From Halichondria panicea (lineage: Eukaryota; Porifera; Demospongiae; Suberitida; Halichondriidae), in contig NC_087377.1 of NCBI RefSeq assembly GCF_963675165.1, positions 14,938,198-15,002,197 of the forward strand: a stretch of 64,000 nt of DNA, read 5' to 3'. Under the pieces are notes generated by a model, which did no database searches, was not told where the DNA came from, and was given only the letters and a program-made list of their open reading frames with translations. Every line of letters begins with the position of its first letter. The first letter of the stretch is position 1. A program made the translations under genes and the position numbers. This document shows positions 1 through 13,100 of the stretch, piece after piece.

Positions 1-946
1 GACAAACACCACTGGCTGATTTGCAATTAATCAAAGACCTCTACATTCGATCTGAAGATAGCTTCACTGTGACGTATCTCGATCGAGCCAATGTCAAGAC
101 GATCGGATACTTTGCAACAGAATGTCTTAAACCTCTAGTAGCGAAACTTAATACCATATCTCTCGAGAACAAACATGATGTCGGCTCTTTCGTTGAAGCA
201 AACACCAGAAAACTAAGTAACCTATGCCATATGTACAATACTGTCACATATGATAATTTTCTGATGCCATGGAGTGGACTAACAACAGTGGAAGCCAACC
301 GTCAATTCTTAGTTCAAGAGAAGGCTATCGATAATACAATCAAACTTCTTTCAACTCTACTCGATGTTCCCATGGAAAGCAAGCATGAAATGTTTGATGA
401 CTTGGTGGAGAGTTGCCTAGGTTTGCTATGGAATTTTGCGGAAACTCGACAATCGAGGTTGCATGTTGTGAAGCGTGGTGGATATCAGTTGATGCTCCGA
501 ACACTTGAATTGTGCTCCCGTAGTGAAACAGATGGGAAGCGACCTTATGACATGTACGGGCTGTTTGACAGATCTGTTGGATGTGTCTCCAAGTAAGGTT
601 TCTGTTGTGGTTATAATTATAGACTCCGTACTCATAAAGTTGCAGCTGCACTCGATCCCCTGTATATATAGTGATGCATGTACGTGGTAGTGCCGACCTC
701 TTGTATAAACTTACAACCTCAATTAATTAAGACATATGGCTCTATGTCCATTTTGCTATTTCTGTATTATAGACTTTAAAAAAGCCTTGTCCCCATAATC
801 CGAATAGAGCAGGACCAGACCCATCCGAATACCTTAATGTTACTATATGTATGCATGGGTACTAATTTTGGCAGATTTGCAGTACATTTATTAACATAAT
901 TATTATTATTTAGTCAAAGCCTCAGTCTGTATTCAACATTTAATTT

Positions 947-977
<31 letters not shown>

Positions 978-2148
978 AGCTATAGTGAGATCTCTCAATG
1001 TCAGATCCCACTGGCCAGCAACAAACGTGTTATGAATAGCCTCCTAGACTTCTGCCTGGAGGGTCCCTCTCTGAATGTAATCACTAAACTGCTCATAGCC
1101 AACTGTCTCTTTCGACTATCGCACAACATTAACACGCACAAGTACTTGCTAGAAGCTGACATACTGAGGAAAGTGCTGCTGTTCTTCTCAAAATTTAAGG
1201 ACAATTTGACGTACAGAACAAGTATGGTTGTTTGGTAAGTATAGATTGCATTTCGAATGTTTTGCGAGCTTAAACTTTTGCGGGTGTGTATGCACTTATC
1301 AAAAATCTCTGCCGGTATTTTTTTTATGACATCACAATTTTTGCTAGTATATTTCGGCTCATTTGCGCACTCACAAAACATTCTAAGGAATACGTACATA
1401 ATTATATAAAGCTGCCTGTATACGTTGTACAGATCTATGACATTATTAATTGACCATTGTACACAGTTGTCTCAAGATCATAATTATTATGCCCCAGTGT
1501 ACTGTGCTTATAAGTATCTATAATTATACACCAAATACAACAGTGTGAGTGCATGGTTTCTATTCTTGTATGATACTTTGTAATTATCATTGCTCTTCCC
1601 ATGCACTGTGCAGCTACGCTCTGGCGGTGACATTGTCTCGTCTGCTCTCATTTTCACCCTCTCAAGTCCCCCATCACTTAATGGTCGAGTCTCTTTCCTC
1701 ACTTAAATTATTCCTCGCTTCCGTAAAAAGAGAAAATATGACGCCAGCTTTGGAAGAATACCAGTGCAATTGGATCACTGTTGCTCCATTTGTGGACGTC
1801 TTTTTTTCGCCAATTCATAATCGTACTAACGAACAGGAGTCTACCCCTTCCCAAGAAGTTGATCTACGTGCACTGTGTATGCAGACTAGCTTGATGGCAC
1901 TGAGTGTGGAGATGAATCGACCTTGCCACAGGAGACTGGCTCTAAACCAAGGCCTACTAGATACTCTGATTTGCTTATCATGGGCGGTGGAAGTCAAGTG
2001 GCGTCATCAAGTGTGTGCGATTGTTGAACTATTTAGAAAGGACAATGAATCACTTCATCTACCTGTGCCAAAGTTGCATACACTAGCTGCAGTTTGTCTG
2101 GCTAGAGATAATTTGTTTTCAATCAGAGACACTTTCAACTTTTCATAA
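1..2148 (+). CDS. ARM/HEAT-like alpha-solenoid protein, C-terminal part (5' end off window)
   Basis: Three exons join in phase: 1-592, 980-1234 and 1614-2148. They give 459 residues ending at a TAA. The first exon is open to the left edge in the frame whose first full codon is at position 3, so the start is missing. The donors read GTAAGG and GTAAGT, and the first acceptor follows a long CT tract. The protein is leucine-rich and helical with no membrane segment. Stretches such as GLLWNFAETRQSRLHVVKRG and LLIANCLFRLSHNINTHKYL look like ARM/HEAT helical pairs. I do not recognise the family with confidence. The C-terminus of a centriolar ARM protein such as rotatin is one weak possibility. The gene ends 237 bp from the stop of the convergent giant minus-strand gene, so the two are tail to tail. 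Confidence 0.7.
794..832 (+). repeat. Relic of a pogo-type MITE end
   Basis: The stretch from CCATAATCCGAATAGAGCAG to about 832 nearly matches the subterminal sequence of the intact element at 11925-12305 (AATCCGAATAGAGTGGGACC). No second end is seen here, so it is a fragment inside the first intron of the ARM-like gene. Confidence 0.6.
953..977. repeat. (CT)n tract at an intron acceptor
   Basis: A CT dinucleotide run sits directly before the AG acceptor at 978-979 and serves as an extended polypyrimidine tract for the second exon of the ARM-like gene. Confidence 0.8.
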
Positions 2149-2385
2149 GGCTATAAATAAGCTCATGCAACACAGTTGCACAAATCATTAATAATTATTA
2201 TTGTTTCTGTAACTATAAGTTAATATGTACATTGATGAATTTATAAAGTGACCAGGTTGTTATTAGAGTCCTTAAATTTTGTCTGAATATTAATATTGTA
2301 ATCTAGCTTCAGGTTATCAATCTGCATGGAAATACTGACTAATTAATTGGTATTGCATTAATTATTATAGATAAATTTGAAAGTA

Positions 2386-4105
2386 CTAAACCTCCAGCCA
2401 ATTTGAGTTGGGTACCACCACTCTCGTCACAGTCCCATCACTGGACGACACTCTCCTGTGATCAGTGGCAACTCTTTCACTGACTTCCTGAAGTGGAACA
2501 TGCGTGTGCGTGTGGTATGACGTATATTTATTAGTGAAGTGCATAATTATATGCAGCTTATTATTGTGGTATTTTTATATGGACCATTATCAGTCGCTCA
2601 TCTACATGCACAGTTCTCTAAAATCACAGTCTATAGGCTTGGCAGATTATGCTTAGGTTCTCCCGAACATTGAGAATAATGCTGGGAAAAATAGGAGGGA
2701 AAAACTGTCAGCAATTTGTTTTCTTAACTGCATGTTTTCATATTCTACATGTAGAAGACTACCTACTTTATAATACGACATTGATGATGTATTAATACGT
2801 CCAACTATTATGTATATAGCTATTGGGTTGATACTGCCACTCACCTCTTTAGTCTTTTGTGACGGCACTTCCAAATCGACCAATTCCCTGACTGTCCGCT
2901 CACGGTCCTCCCAAGAAGTAGCTCGCCCCACTATTGTCTCCAGACTCCTCCTTTCTCCTCCCACTATGGGTTGGGTCGCTCGAGATAAAAACAGCTCCTG
3001 GCAAATTGTTTGAATGGCCTGTACAATACACGTGTGTATACCATTATAATGATATGCTGAGAGTTAATACAACGATATAATTATATAAAAACACTGTTAC
3101 AGGAATCATAAATTATAATTATTATGCACATGCATACTATTATACATGCATGCAGGTAAGAGGTACGGGTACGTATGATTAGCTATAGAAATAACTCACA
3201 GAGTAAAACTCCCTGAGAAAGAGAGGATTGTTGTCATCAGTGATGTCTCTACACTTGAGATGGGCCAGGCAGTGAAGCATAACTAAAACAAACTCTCCAA
3301 TACTTTCCAGACGCTGCTTTCTAATATAAAGAATCATAGTCGAGTGTTCGTAGTAGAAAGATTTTCGGAAACAGTTTCGAGCGTAGTTATTGGGTGGTAG
3401 ATTGCTTGCAATGAGAATTGTGACTTCTGGCAGATGATTTTGAATGTGAAGGAGCTTGGAACAAAATAATCCAAATCGATACACCACAAAATCGACCGGT
3501 TCCAGTGACTGTACTTCAGTAGGTACTAGTTCTCCATTGCATTCCCACTGTGCATCACGTACATCAATGTAGGGGGTGGAGTTATCGGCCGGAGGGGGAT
3601 TACCAATCGAGAACATTTGCGTTTGAAGGAGCTTCTCTATCTCTGTGAGCTGATTGAAGAGAGGTGTGGCCATGATCAACTTCGTGATTTCAGACTCTTC
3701 ACTGAGCACATTCTGAGGCACTGCGAGCACATTTTGAGGTACTGCTAACGTACTAACTTGATTGACAATATTCTCAGGTATAGATTCCATCCTAGTTGGA
3801 GCGGCCAGATTCTTGGTCGGTAGAGTCACTACCATTGGGGTACTGGGTCGTCTAGTTTGAGCCAGTTTAACTTGCAGCTGTTTCGCCTCTTCTGTATTGA
3901 CCTCGTCCACTCTCTGTTGCTCTTCCTCGTCATCGGCGTGCACTGCTATGGCCTCTTCTACCTCTAACTGCTCGCGTCGCCGCTGTTCCTTTCTCTCCCG
4001 TCGGCGCTTTATCTCCCCCTCTAGACGGTCGACTTGTCTCCTCTTCTCTTTTTCCATGCCCTCAAGCATCTTTCTCATTGTCTCCTTGTGCTCAGCTATT
4101 AGTTT
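2386..4105 (-). other. Exons 36-38: end of coiled coil and compact C-terminal domain
   Basis: Exons are 3200-4105, 2845-3018 and 2386-2487, all joined in phase 0, ending at TAG. The start of exon 36 continues the coiled coil of exon 35 (KLIAEHKETMRKMLEGMEKE) across an 8.9-kb intron. A non-coiled domain follows, with FVVYRFGLFCSKLLHIQ, VTILIASNLPPNNYARN, LYIRKQRLESIGEFVL and LHCLAHLKCRDITDDNNP. The even hydrophobic pattern and complex composition suggest a real folded domain of about 170-200 residues. The HCLAH motif is not a metalloprotease HExxH. I do not know the family. Confidence 0.75.
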
Positions 4106-7100
4106 CTGTGTGTAAATTAGTACACTTGTTACTATTGGTCAACAGGTGTAGGATACATATATAGATAATATACAGCCCCAAGACATGCACGTGAAATGCA
4201 AGCTTTTTCATTGGTTCAAGAAAGCACGAAAGAATACCACAAATGTGTGAGTATAAATTATAGTTGTAATTGTATAAAGATCAAAGAAACCACTGTGCAA
4301 ATAATTATATGGTATATTGCACAGTGATGGTACATCAAAGCTATAGTTACCAAGTCCACAGTGCAATTAGCCTCCTTCACCGGCCTTCATAGAAAAGAAG
4401 GCCTGCTATCGACTGCTTGCGCATGCGCTAAATTATTGGATATTTTTTCCCGTAAAATTGCCTATAATACAGAATTCATCAGAGAAAATATCCTAAAAGT
4501 CATACACAGAGCTATATAGCTAGCTAGCTAGAGACAGAGCTGTGTAGGTTTGTTGTACAGCTATTTTCTTCTGATAGAATCAGTAGCAGTAGTATAGTAG
4601 ACTTTCACCAAAGTTAATGTTAAATGGGCGTGGCCTGTCCATATAGGCTCTTGTCAGCTTTCACTCCATTCAAACGATTGTCATCCACGCTGTTGCAGGC
4701 TGTGAGTCTTTTGTTAACATAGCAGGCTAAGGGTAGCTATCAGAGAATGCTATCGGATGGGCTAGAAACCTTCAATCGAACTTTCTATTCTACTTCCTTC
4801 AATCCACTTCCGTTTGTTGTGATGTCATAGTTTTACTGAGCATATACGATGTTATCCAAAGCCCCCAGATACCGGGGGGATATTAGCGTATGCACAAGCA
4901 GTCGATACCAGGCCCACTTCCCTAAGTGAAGTGGGGCGGCTACAGTGCAATATGCTATATTTTTGCATTCCTTATATTTTGCATTCCTTATATCAAAATA
5001 AGGAATGCAGAATGTATGAATCTCATTATAACTATGCCGCTTCTCCCACGCAACAAATCAGTTATTGCATAATCACTCGTGCAATATGCCTGATATTGGC
5101 TCAGTAGCATGGTTGAGGGCTGTATGCACTCGTGCTCATGCAATAACTATAATACATATCTTATGATTGGAACATTTCTGCTGATACCGTACCAATGTCA
5201 ATGTGTAGGTGAATGAACAAGCTACAACATATATCCAAAAATGTTTCCATAAGGTGGTGGGTTCGTGGTGATTAATAAACAATTGTTATAGTGGGTAAAT
5301 CGGTTAGGGAGAGAAAAGACCAACGGTTTCCGGCTAAGATTTGGCTTTGTCACAACATCTACAGGGTCGTAGACAGCGGGGGGGGTAGGGGGGAAGTTGC
5401 CCCCCCTGACATTCTAGATCTGCCAAAATTACTGATCATGCCCAATGCTTTCATCGATTAGAATGATGTAATGAAATTGAGATATGGGCAGGGCTATCTG
5501 ATGCGCATGGCTGACTGTTGAGAACGAGTGATGACCTTTTTTTAGGTAAAATTCTGAGCTCCACTGCGCCTCTGGAAGCAGGAGTACCTTTCTAGCTCAA
5601 GTTTAGTTGGTCTAAGTTGTGCCACAGCAAGTTGGAAGTTGCCATACTCAGAGGATATGAAATAAAACAGTTGACCTTTTTTTAGGAAAAATTTTCAGCT
5701 GTTATTTTGCCACCCCTGCAAACCTAAGCTATCTACGGCCCTGATCTATATAGATTTAGTTTGGTTATCTTATGAAAGGACCATGCATGCAACTTGGAAG
5801 TGGGAGGGTCAGGATAAAGATTATAATATTCATTGACCTATAACAGTCACACAACACAACCTCTAACAAAATTCATAAGATGCGTCTCTATGCCAATAGA
5901 ATCACCCTCTAACAAAATTCATAAGATGCGTCTCTATGCCAATAGAATCACCCCATGCATGCACATGCACAGCAGTACATTTAAATTCTATCTTGTAACA
6001 GTAAACAGTATAGTTATAGTACACTGCCTAAAACTAAGCTTTTGGCCTGTAATCTCACAGAAAAGTACATTAATGATGGCTACTGGCGGAGTTGGAATAT
6101 CAGACACTTATAGACAAAGTGGAAATCCAAAACACAAAGCCCTCAAGAAGTCACATATCATTCTTGTGAGTTGTATAAAACAATCGCCACAAACTATTGT
6201 TGGGAGACTGATTCAACTCGATGTACTCTCGAGAGATAATAGAACCGAACTTACAGATATGAACGACAGAACCGCTAAAGCCACAAAGATTGTGGACATT
6301 ATAACAGACAGAGTAGAACAAGAGCCTTCTTTCTTTAATACATTTATCAGTGAGGTAATGGAGAAGGAACCATGGATGGAACGGTGCTTAGAAAAAGTGA
6401 ATAAAAACTTTGAATATGCCCGAGCAAAAAGCAGTCACAACTCCAACGATAACTCTGATATAGAATCTGAAAGCTCAAGTTATGTCTCTGCTGTTTCAAC
6501 ACAACCTGTTGGCCTGTACAAACACTTAAATGAAGCAGAATCTGATCAAACAGTTATTATTACGAAATTTAGTGAGGTCCACTTGGAAAACATGACTATT
6601 GATATACAGCGAAAGTTTGTTTCTCTGGAAACGCGCGTAGCTGATGCCTTGGAAAAGAATGGGGTCACCTCTCGTAGCCTCATATTCTATTTGAAAGGTT
6701 TAGAGGCTGTTAAGTCTGATAAAATTAAAGTGAAAAGAGCATGCCTATATTTTGATGAAAACTTTATCAGAAACGTAAAAAGAAAATGTTTAGATGTGTA
6801 TGATGTTTTCGAAATGATCAGAGATTATTATTCTTGGGTTAATTATGGACTTCTTGAAGATATTATAGATACTTTCTTGTGTGAGAATGATGCGATACAG
6901 AAAAAACTACGAAAATATGAAGATCAATACAAGAAATATTGCGAAAATAGAGTTTGTGATATCCCAAGAAATGGATTCATGCGACTTAGTAAACGACGTA
7001 AAGGTATTGAAAAAGTTTTCAAGATAGACTACAAGTGGGATGAAATAAGAATGGATAGGATAGAAACAATCCGAGACAGAATCAACACAGTTTTAAATTT

Positions 7101-10100
7101 TAATTCTCATACACTCGGTCTCAAAGTGTTACGAAATGGATGTGTAGAAGTCACGTTTGAAATCCCCGAGCATGTTGCAGATGCGGTGTTTCCATTGACA
7201 GAAGACCAGGTCCAAATACTCAAGCAACATTCTATTAAATTCCTTGGTGAGTTAATGTATATTAAGTTGTGACTAAAACAGTTGTTGCTTTTGACCTCTG
7301 AGATCAAAGGAATAGCAGTGCCAATATAACTAGAGCACTAAAGTGCAAACCCTCAGCTGGTGACATGATTACAAAGAAACCAGAAGAACTAGGTACCAGA
7401 AGAACTAGGTAGTGACTGAGCTGTCTAGCACAGCAACTCAGAACTAAACCAGACTACAGCAGAGAGAGAGACATGCTGAAACATTAGGCTGATTAGAGAA
7501 CAGAGTTTTAGTGGTACATATATGAACTGTGGACTAGGATCAAAGAAGCCTGGAGTCTCAGAGAAGTATAATAGTATGGCTCCTGGAGTAGGATCCCAGA
7601 GTCAGCTATCAAGAGAGGAGACAACATCCAGTTACAATTCTAGCTTTCTATTGTAGTGACCCTTTTCCATTGTGCCTGGTACAGGATCACTTCATCTGTA
7701 AGTAATAAAGGCCACAGCAGAGGAGCAGAGGAGATTGGTCACGATTGTTAATTAATCTTCTAATTTTCTTTGTAACCTCCAATTCCGTGGAAACTTGAGA
7801 GAAAGTAGCTATACTATATACTAGCTAAGCCAAAAGGCTGAAACGATCATAGCCTTTTATACTAGATCTAGTAGGAAATGATGCTAACAATACTCAGTGA
7901 TACTAGAAAGTGAGTAGCATAGTCATACTCGAAGTAATAAGCCAGAAACTAAGATTAGTCACAAAGTTCCAGTTGTTGCTGCACTTTCCTTATTTCTTTG
8001 ACTCCTGTCTTAATATAGCAGGTGTAGCAACGATAGTTTTAAACTACTACGACTCCTAGACTAACAGGAGACGTAATACAAGACAGATAAACGCTCAAGA
8101 ATGCCAAAATAAGATAAAAGTGCTAACTCAGCGGGTTGGGGTTCTTTCAATGGCTTCTGTGCATTACTGTAGGAATTGGAGGTTACAAAAAAATTAAAAG
8201 ATTAATTAGCAATCGTGACCAACCTCCTCTGAGGCCACAGTGTAGCTTAGACTCGCAAGCCACTCCCTTTTCTCTGATTGGATGGGGGCGGGAGAAAAGG
8301 GACTGGTGACTCTGGGCTACAGCTTGTGTAAATCAGGAATGCTATTAAATATCAGGCCACTCCAAATGAGACTGTAGTTTTCCGTCAGAGACTCCAGTAA
8401 ATTATAAGCGGATGTGAGCAGTATTATCATTATTCATTGCTATGAATATCATTATAAATTGATACGTCATTAATTAATTAGCCACAATAATTCAGCCAAC
8501 CATGCGCTTAGAGGCCAACAAAGAACAAGAAAAATTTTATTTCAATATTTCATTGGATAATTAGAGAAATACTGGCAATGACTATTATGAGGTAGCTAAA
8601 GCAGGAAGTGCGAGTTGGACGGGAAACTACAGTCTCATTTGTAGTGGCACGTGCAAATTATCCAATGTGTCAAAGCAGAGTCAAAGCTAAAGACAAGTAC
8701 ATGTACACAGATCTATCTAGCCAGCCTTTTGATATTAGGCCACTGTTAGTTGCATACTTGTATCAGATCAACCTCCCTCCCCGTTTTGCTCACCTCCTCA
8801 ATTAAGTCATTATTGCTGATGTCAGCCATTATTTGAGGTCAAAGTTCTTTTTTTGGCTGACATTGCATTATTTTACCATGTACCATGTGCAAGTTGCATT
8901 CTTCCTGCACATGCATGCATGCAGCAAAATTAAAAATGTTCATCATGATATAATGTGTGTATAAGCTATATGTAACTTTGGCACCTCCACCGAGGCATCA
9001 GCACCAGCGGTGCTTTCATTCGCTGCATATGTACAGAGCCACTTAGCACATTACAAACGAGGAAATGCGGTTAAGACAATAGTGAATCCGCAATACTATG
9101 CATAGTAAGACACATACTCCTGCCAATACAATAGAGCTCCGCTCCGTATTATAGCTGGTAAATTTGATAACAAATAATTAATTTTAGTGATTCGAATCAA
9201 GGTAAGGGTTGCCAAAATCAATATTTTAGCTTGCAGTATGTGACATGCAACATGATTGTATACTAGTCTTGATCAGAGGCCGTGGCTACTATTATGTTTC
9301 ATTTTGCTGGCAGACGAGGCTACTATTCGAGAGAGGCCATTGTTCGAGAACCCACCACAAAAGACAATATAAGTACCTTTAATTATATGGAGATATTTGG
9401 TCAAACCACTTAGACAACAGCTCTAGCTTGTACACAGTTATAGATGCCTGCTCTTTTGCTCAATTAAGTCCTTATGTGCTCCTGCCGGGCCATTATAGTT
9501 ATTGAAGATTTGAGGATTCATGTATAACAATTATGTGTCCTTACAGAAACCAGGCCTGGATACAAAACAAGCACTAATTTGACTCCTATAAATCAAGATT
9601 ATAAGCATGAAGCTGTAACAAATTGGCTTGCACAATATTTTCAAAGAATGGGAATCAACGACGTTGAGGATGACTCAGATTCCATCTCTGAGATGAAAAC
9701 GGTTATTGAATTCAAAGCCCCTAAGCGTCAATCAGACCACAAACAGCCTGATACACTAAACTGGAAAATAGTAGCATTTGGTCAACAAAACGCAAATAAA
9801 TCTAGTATCATAAATGGGATACTTGGTCAAAAACTAATCAGCTATCCAGCTGCTCAAGATTATTTTAAGAAAGAAATTAACGGAGTTAAAGTTGAAGTTT
9901 GGGATATCGATAGTTCTATCAGTATCAAGCACTATGAAACGGTACGCAATGCAGACACCATAATCTGTTTTCTGTCCATGGTAACTACAATGGAAGACCA
10001 TACGCAAACAATAAAAACTCTATCAAGGCAATTTGGTCAGAGCTTTTGGGAGAGGTGCGTTATTGTATTGTACGATTCATATATACTTCAGGAACAAAAA

Positions 10101-13100
10101 TCCACCCAAAAAAATAATTCAGAAGCTTTTGAAAAAGAAATGATGAAGTACAGTTTGTGCATTAGGAAAGCCCTTCTTAGCTTCAACATCACAATGGAAG
10201 TGACCGAGAGAATTCAAATAGTCCCGAGTGGCAAACTTGGCTGTCGGGACTGGTTTTCTAACATATGCTGGCAAGTACTAAGAGTTAGCTCATCACAAAA
10301 GCAAATCGCTGAAATTTTTAAGCCAAGGATAAAGATGAAGACACTTGGAAAGTCTGATAAATGTGCAGGTGAGCTGTACTCCCAATCCATTTATATATCC
10401 ATTGCAAAACTAAAAACATACAATCAAGGTCTGAGAAAGCACAGTAGCGATTTCAGTGTGTATCTTGCGGTGATAACAGCTTTAATTTTTACTATTTGTG
10501 GTTTTGCTGCTGCCGTATTTGGTCGTATTCCAGTTCTTGATGTAGCTGTGATCATTGCTTCTGGATTTATGATATTATTTGTATATATGTTTATAATACC
10601 GAGTTCCATGAGGAGAGAGACACTGGAGATGTATGATGTATGATGATCGTGTTGAGCTACATGGGGTTATACCTTGCAAAACGAATACCAAGAAAACATT
10701 TTTGGGCCAAATTTAGTATTTTGTTTATTATGGTTCATGTTCTTATTGGCATTGTCCGACTCCTTGCTGTTCATCTTGTTTTTAACGGTGTTTTACTTAT
10801 AAATTATACTGTTGTTCTTGTTTGTGATGTTGCGGTTCTTGCTGTTTTTGTTTTCGCTGTTGTTATAATAATTGTTTCGACTAGATTTTTCAAAGTATTG
10901 TTTTCGACATGATGATAAATTTTTACGCTCATACTTTTCTAATCATCTCTTATAAAAGTGTTTTTTTTCTACTTTTTCTCCTACTACCGCTGTGTTTTTT
11001 CAGTCCTTGTGTGGATTTTAATGTTGTTGTTTTGATTTTTTGGATGCTGTGCTCGATCCTGTTGATGCTATTTTTTTGCTGTAAAATTATTGTTTTTGCT
11101 GTAATTGATTTACTGTCGAAGACTGTTGTACAGGACATAACGAGTGTTGCAAGCGTGCGCTTGCTAATGCCTCTCGCCATGTTATGCTTTCGCTCTAGTG
11201 TTATAGTAGTTTCTATAATGAAGTTAGCTTATCTATATAAAGTCACTGAGAAGAAAATGCTTATTTACATGCATCTAATATGGCTTACCAGAAAGGATCT
11301 GTAGTTCAGTGTATATGATATCTAAGAAGAAAAGACTTGTGTACATGCATAATAATTATTGTAATATCTAATTATGGTAGTGTTTTGTGGCTTACCAGGC
11401 CCTCAGTCAAGAAAAATATGATTCTGCCAGGTGGATCTGGATCTGGATCTTGGATATTATTTTCTCACACATGAGGAATGAGCGCGCATGCGCACTACAT
11501 CCACAGGAATAATTAATGGGTGTGTCCAAAGAGATCAATTTCACAAATGGCCGGCTACTGCTAGCTAGCTGTTTTAACAGATATTTTCTGAGTCTTGTAG
11601 CTAACAAAAAGCTAGCGCTTTAGTGCAAGGCTAACTCATTATGTTGAATAGAAAGTTTGTGCGAACAGATGATACTATGAAAAATTCTGAAGAGACTGCA
11701 ACAGCGTTCAATGTGAGTCAAACTAGCCATAACTCAAGAAAGAAGCTTTAGTTTGCTAATCCACGAATCAAAATCCAAGAGAACGTGGCTAGAAGCCTAT
11801 AGAAGCTGTTAGCTTTCGTCGCATTGCAACCGTTGAGCAATTACAACTGGAACAGACACACACAGTCTGCTTTACCGTATCCCTCGTGCGGCTACGCCTC
11901 GAGGCATAATTATAGTTCTCAATACAGTAGAACCTCGCTAATCCGAATAGAGTGGGACCAGACCCCATCCGAATACATGAAATTTCCGGATTAACAGATG
12001 TCATTAATTGATTATGAATATCGATCATTAACGAATACACTTTTGTACATGTATTATAATATTACTGTGGCCAGAAGGGAAGCTGCTAGTGAGTCTTGGA
12101 GCTCTCTCTTTGTTTTCTTTGCAGTGGCCATTGTCTTAATTGAGCAGTTTATCAATAAAATTATTGCTGATTTAGCTAAGCAATTTACATTGCGCATGCG
12201 CAGTACTCTATTCTACTGACAGCCCCTCCTCTTTTTCAGTTTGCCATTTTGTCCGGATTTGCGAGGTTTCGGATTAAAGGGGTCTGGATTAGCGAGGTTC
12301 TACTGTAACAACTTAATTTTACATCAGTACCTAATTCTATACATTGTTTTTTGTAGTTGTAACTATAATTATAGACAATTGAAAAGACACGTACAGTTAT
12401 TACATGCACCTTTATACATAATTATACTATGAATACAATTTCTTCACCTATAGATATGTACATGCTGCTAGTATACACATGGTACGGATACAGCAAGAGC
12501 AATTAAAACAATTATTGCTCCAAACACCATGCAAATTAACTAGGACTCGATTGTAAACCTCACACTATAGCTTTAGGATATACTTGAGCCTATATACTTG
12601 TCTCTAAACAATAATTATTATGACTGTACAAATACGTATAATACGAAGATCTTACCATTGTATGAAGCTATAATTATACATGTCTACGAAGCTATGTTCG
12701 TTGTCTAACTGATTACCCTACAGTGCTAGAGAAATATATTATGGGAGCATAAAGCTATGCATTTTGAAAAGTTTTAAGGATCCAATTTTACATCATTATG
12801 CAATTAACTTATTTCCTCAACTAAACACCGCGATTTTTTAATTAATTGTACACACAAATTATGCAAATGATAGCCGTTCGCATATAAATAGCATTAGTTT
12901 TACCATGCACACATTATTTTATAGTGCTATAAACGGCAAAATGTAATCAGATGTATGTATTAGTTCTCACCTGTCTCTCTTGCTCTGAAATCCCTGCGTT
13001 CCCATCCAGGGCCCTCTTATGTATGGCCTCTTGCTGAGCAATCCTCTGCTCCTGCATCACCTGATACCGCTCCGACAGCTGCTCCTGTCTCTGCACGTCT

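Larger units (their letters stand above)
4106..12970. other. Giant intron 35 holding nested genes and transposons
   Basis: This 8.9-kb stretch separates exons 35 and 36 of the minus-strand gene. The donor is GTGAGA at 12970-12965 and the acceptor AG lies at 4106-4107, and both ends keep phase 0. It contains the CARD-like gene, the GTPase cluster, two Mutator-like elements, a CAGGG-ended element and a pogo-type MITE. The rest (for example 8321-9546 and 12306-12970) is AT-rich and shows no gene I can support. Confidence 0.65.

Noticed and set aside
3230-3300. HCLAH in the C-terminal domain as a zinc-protease motif
   Set aside because: It lacks the HExxH glutamate and spacing, and no third ligand is apparent.
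11641-11718. Short ATG frame ending at a GTGAGT, possibly a first exon
   Set aside because: No matching downstream exon in frame could be found before the next element, and such short frames are common by chance.
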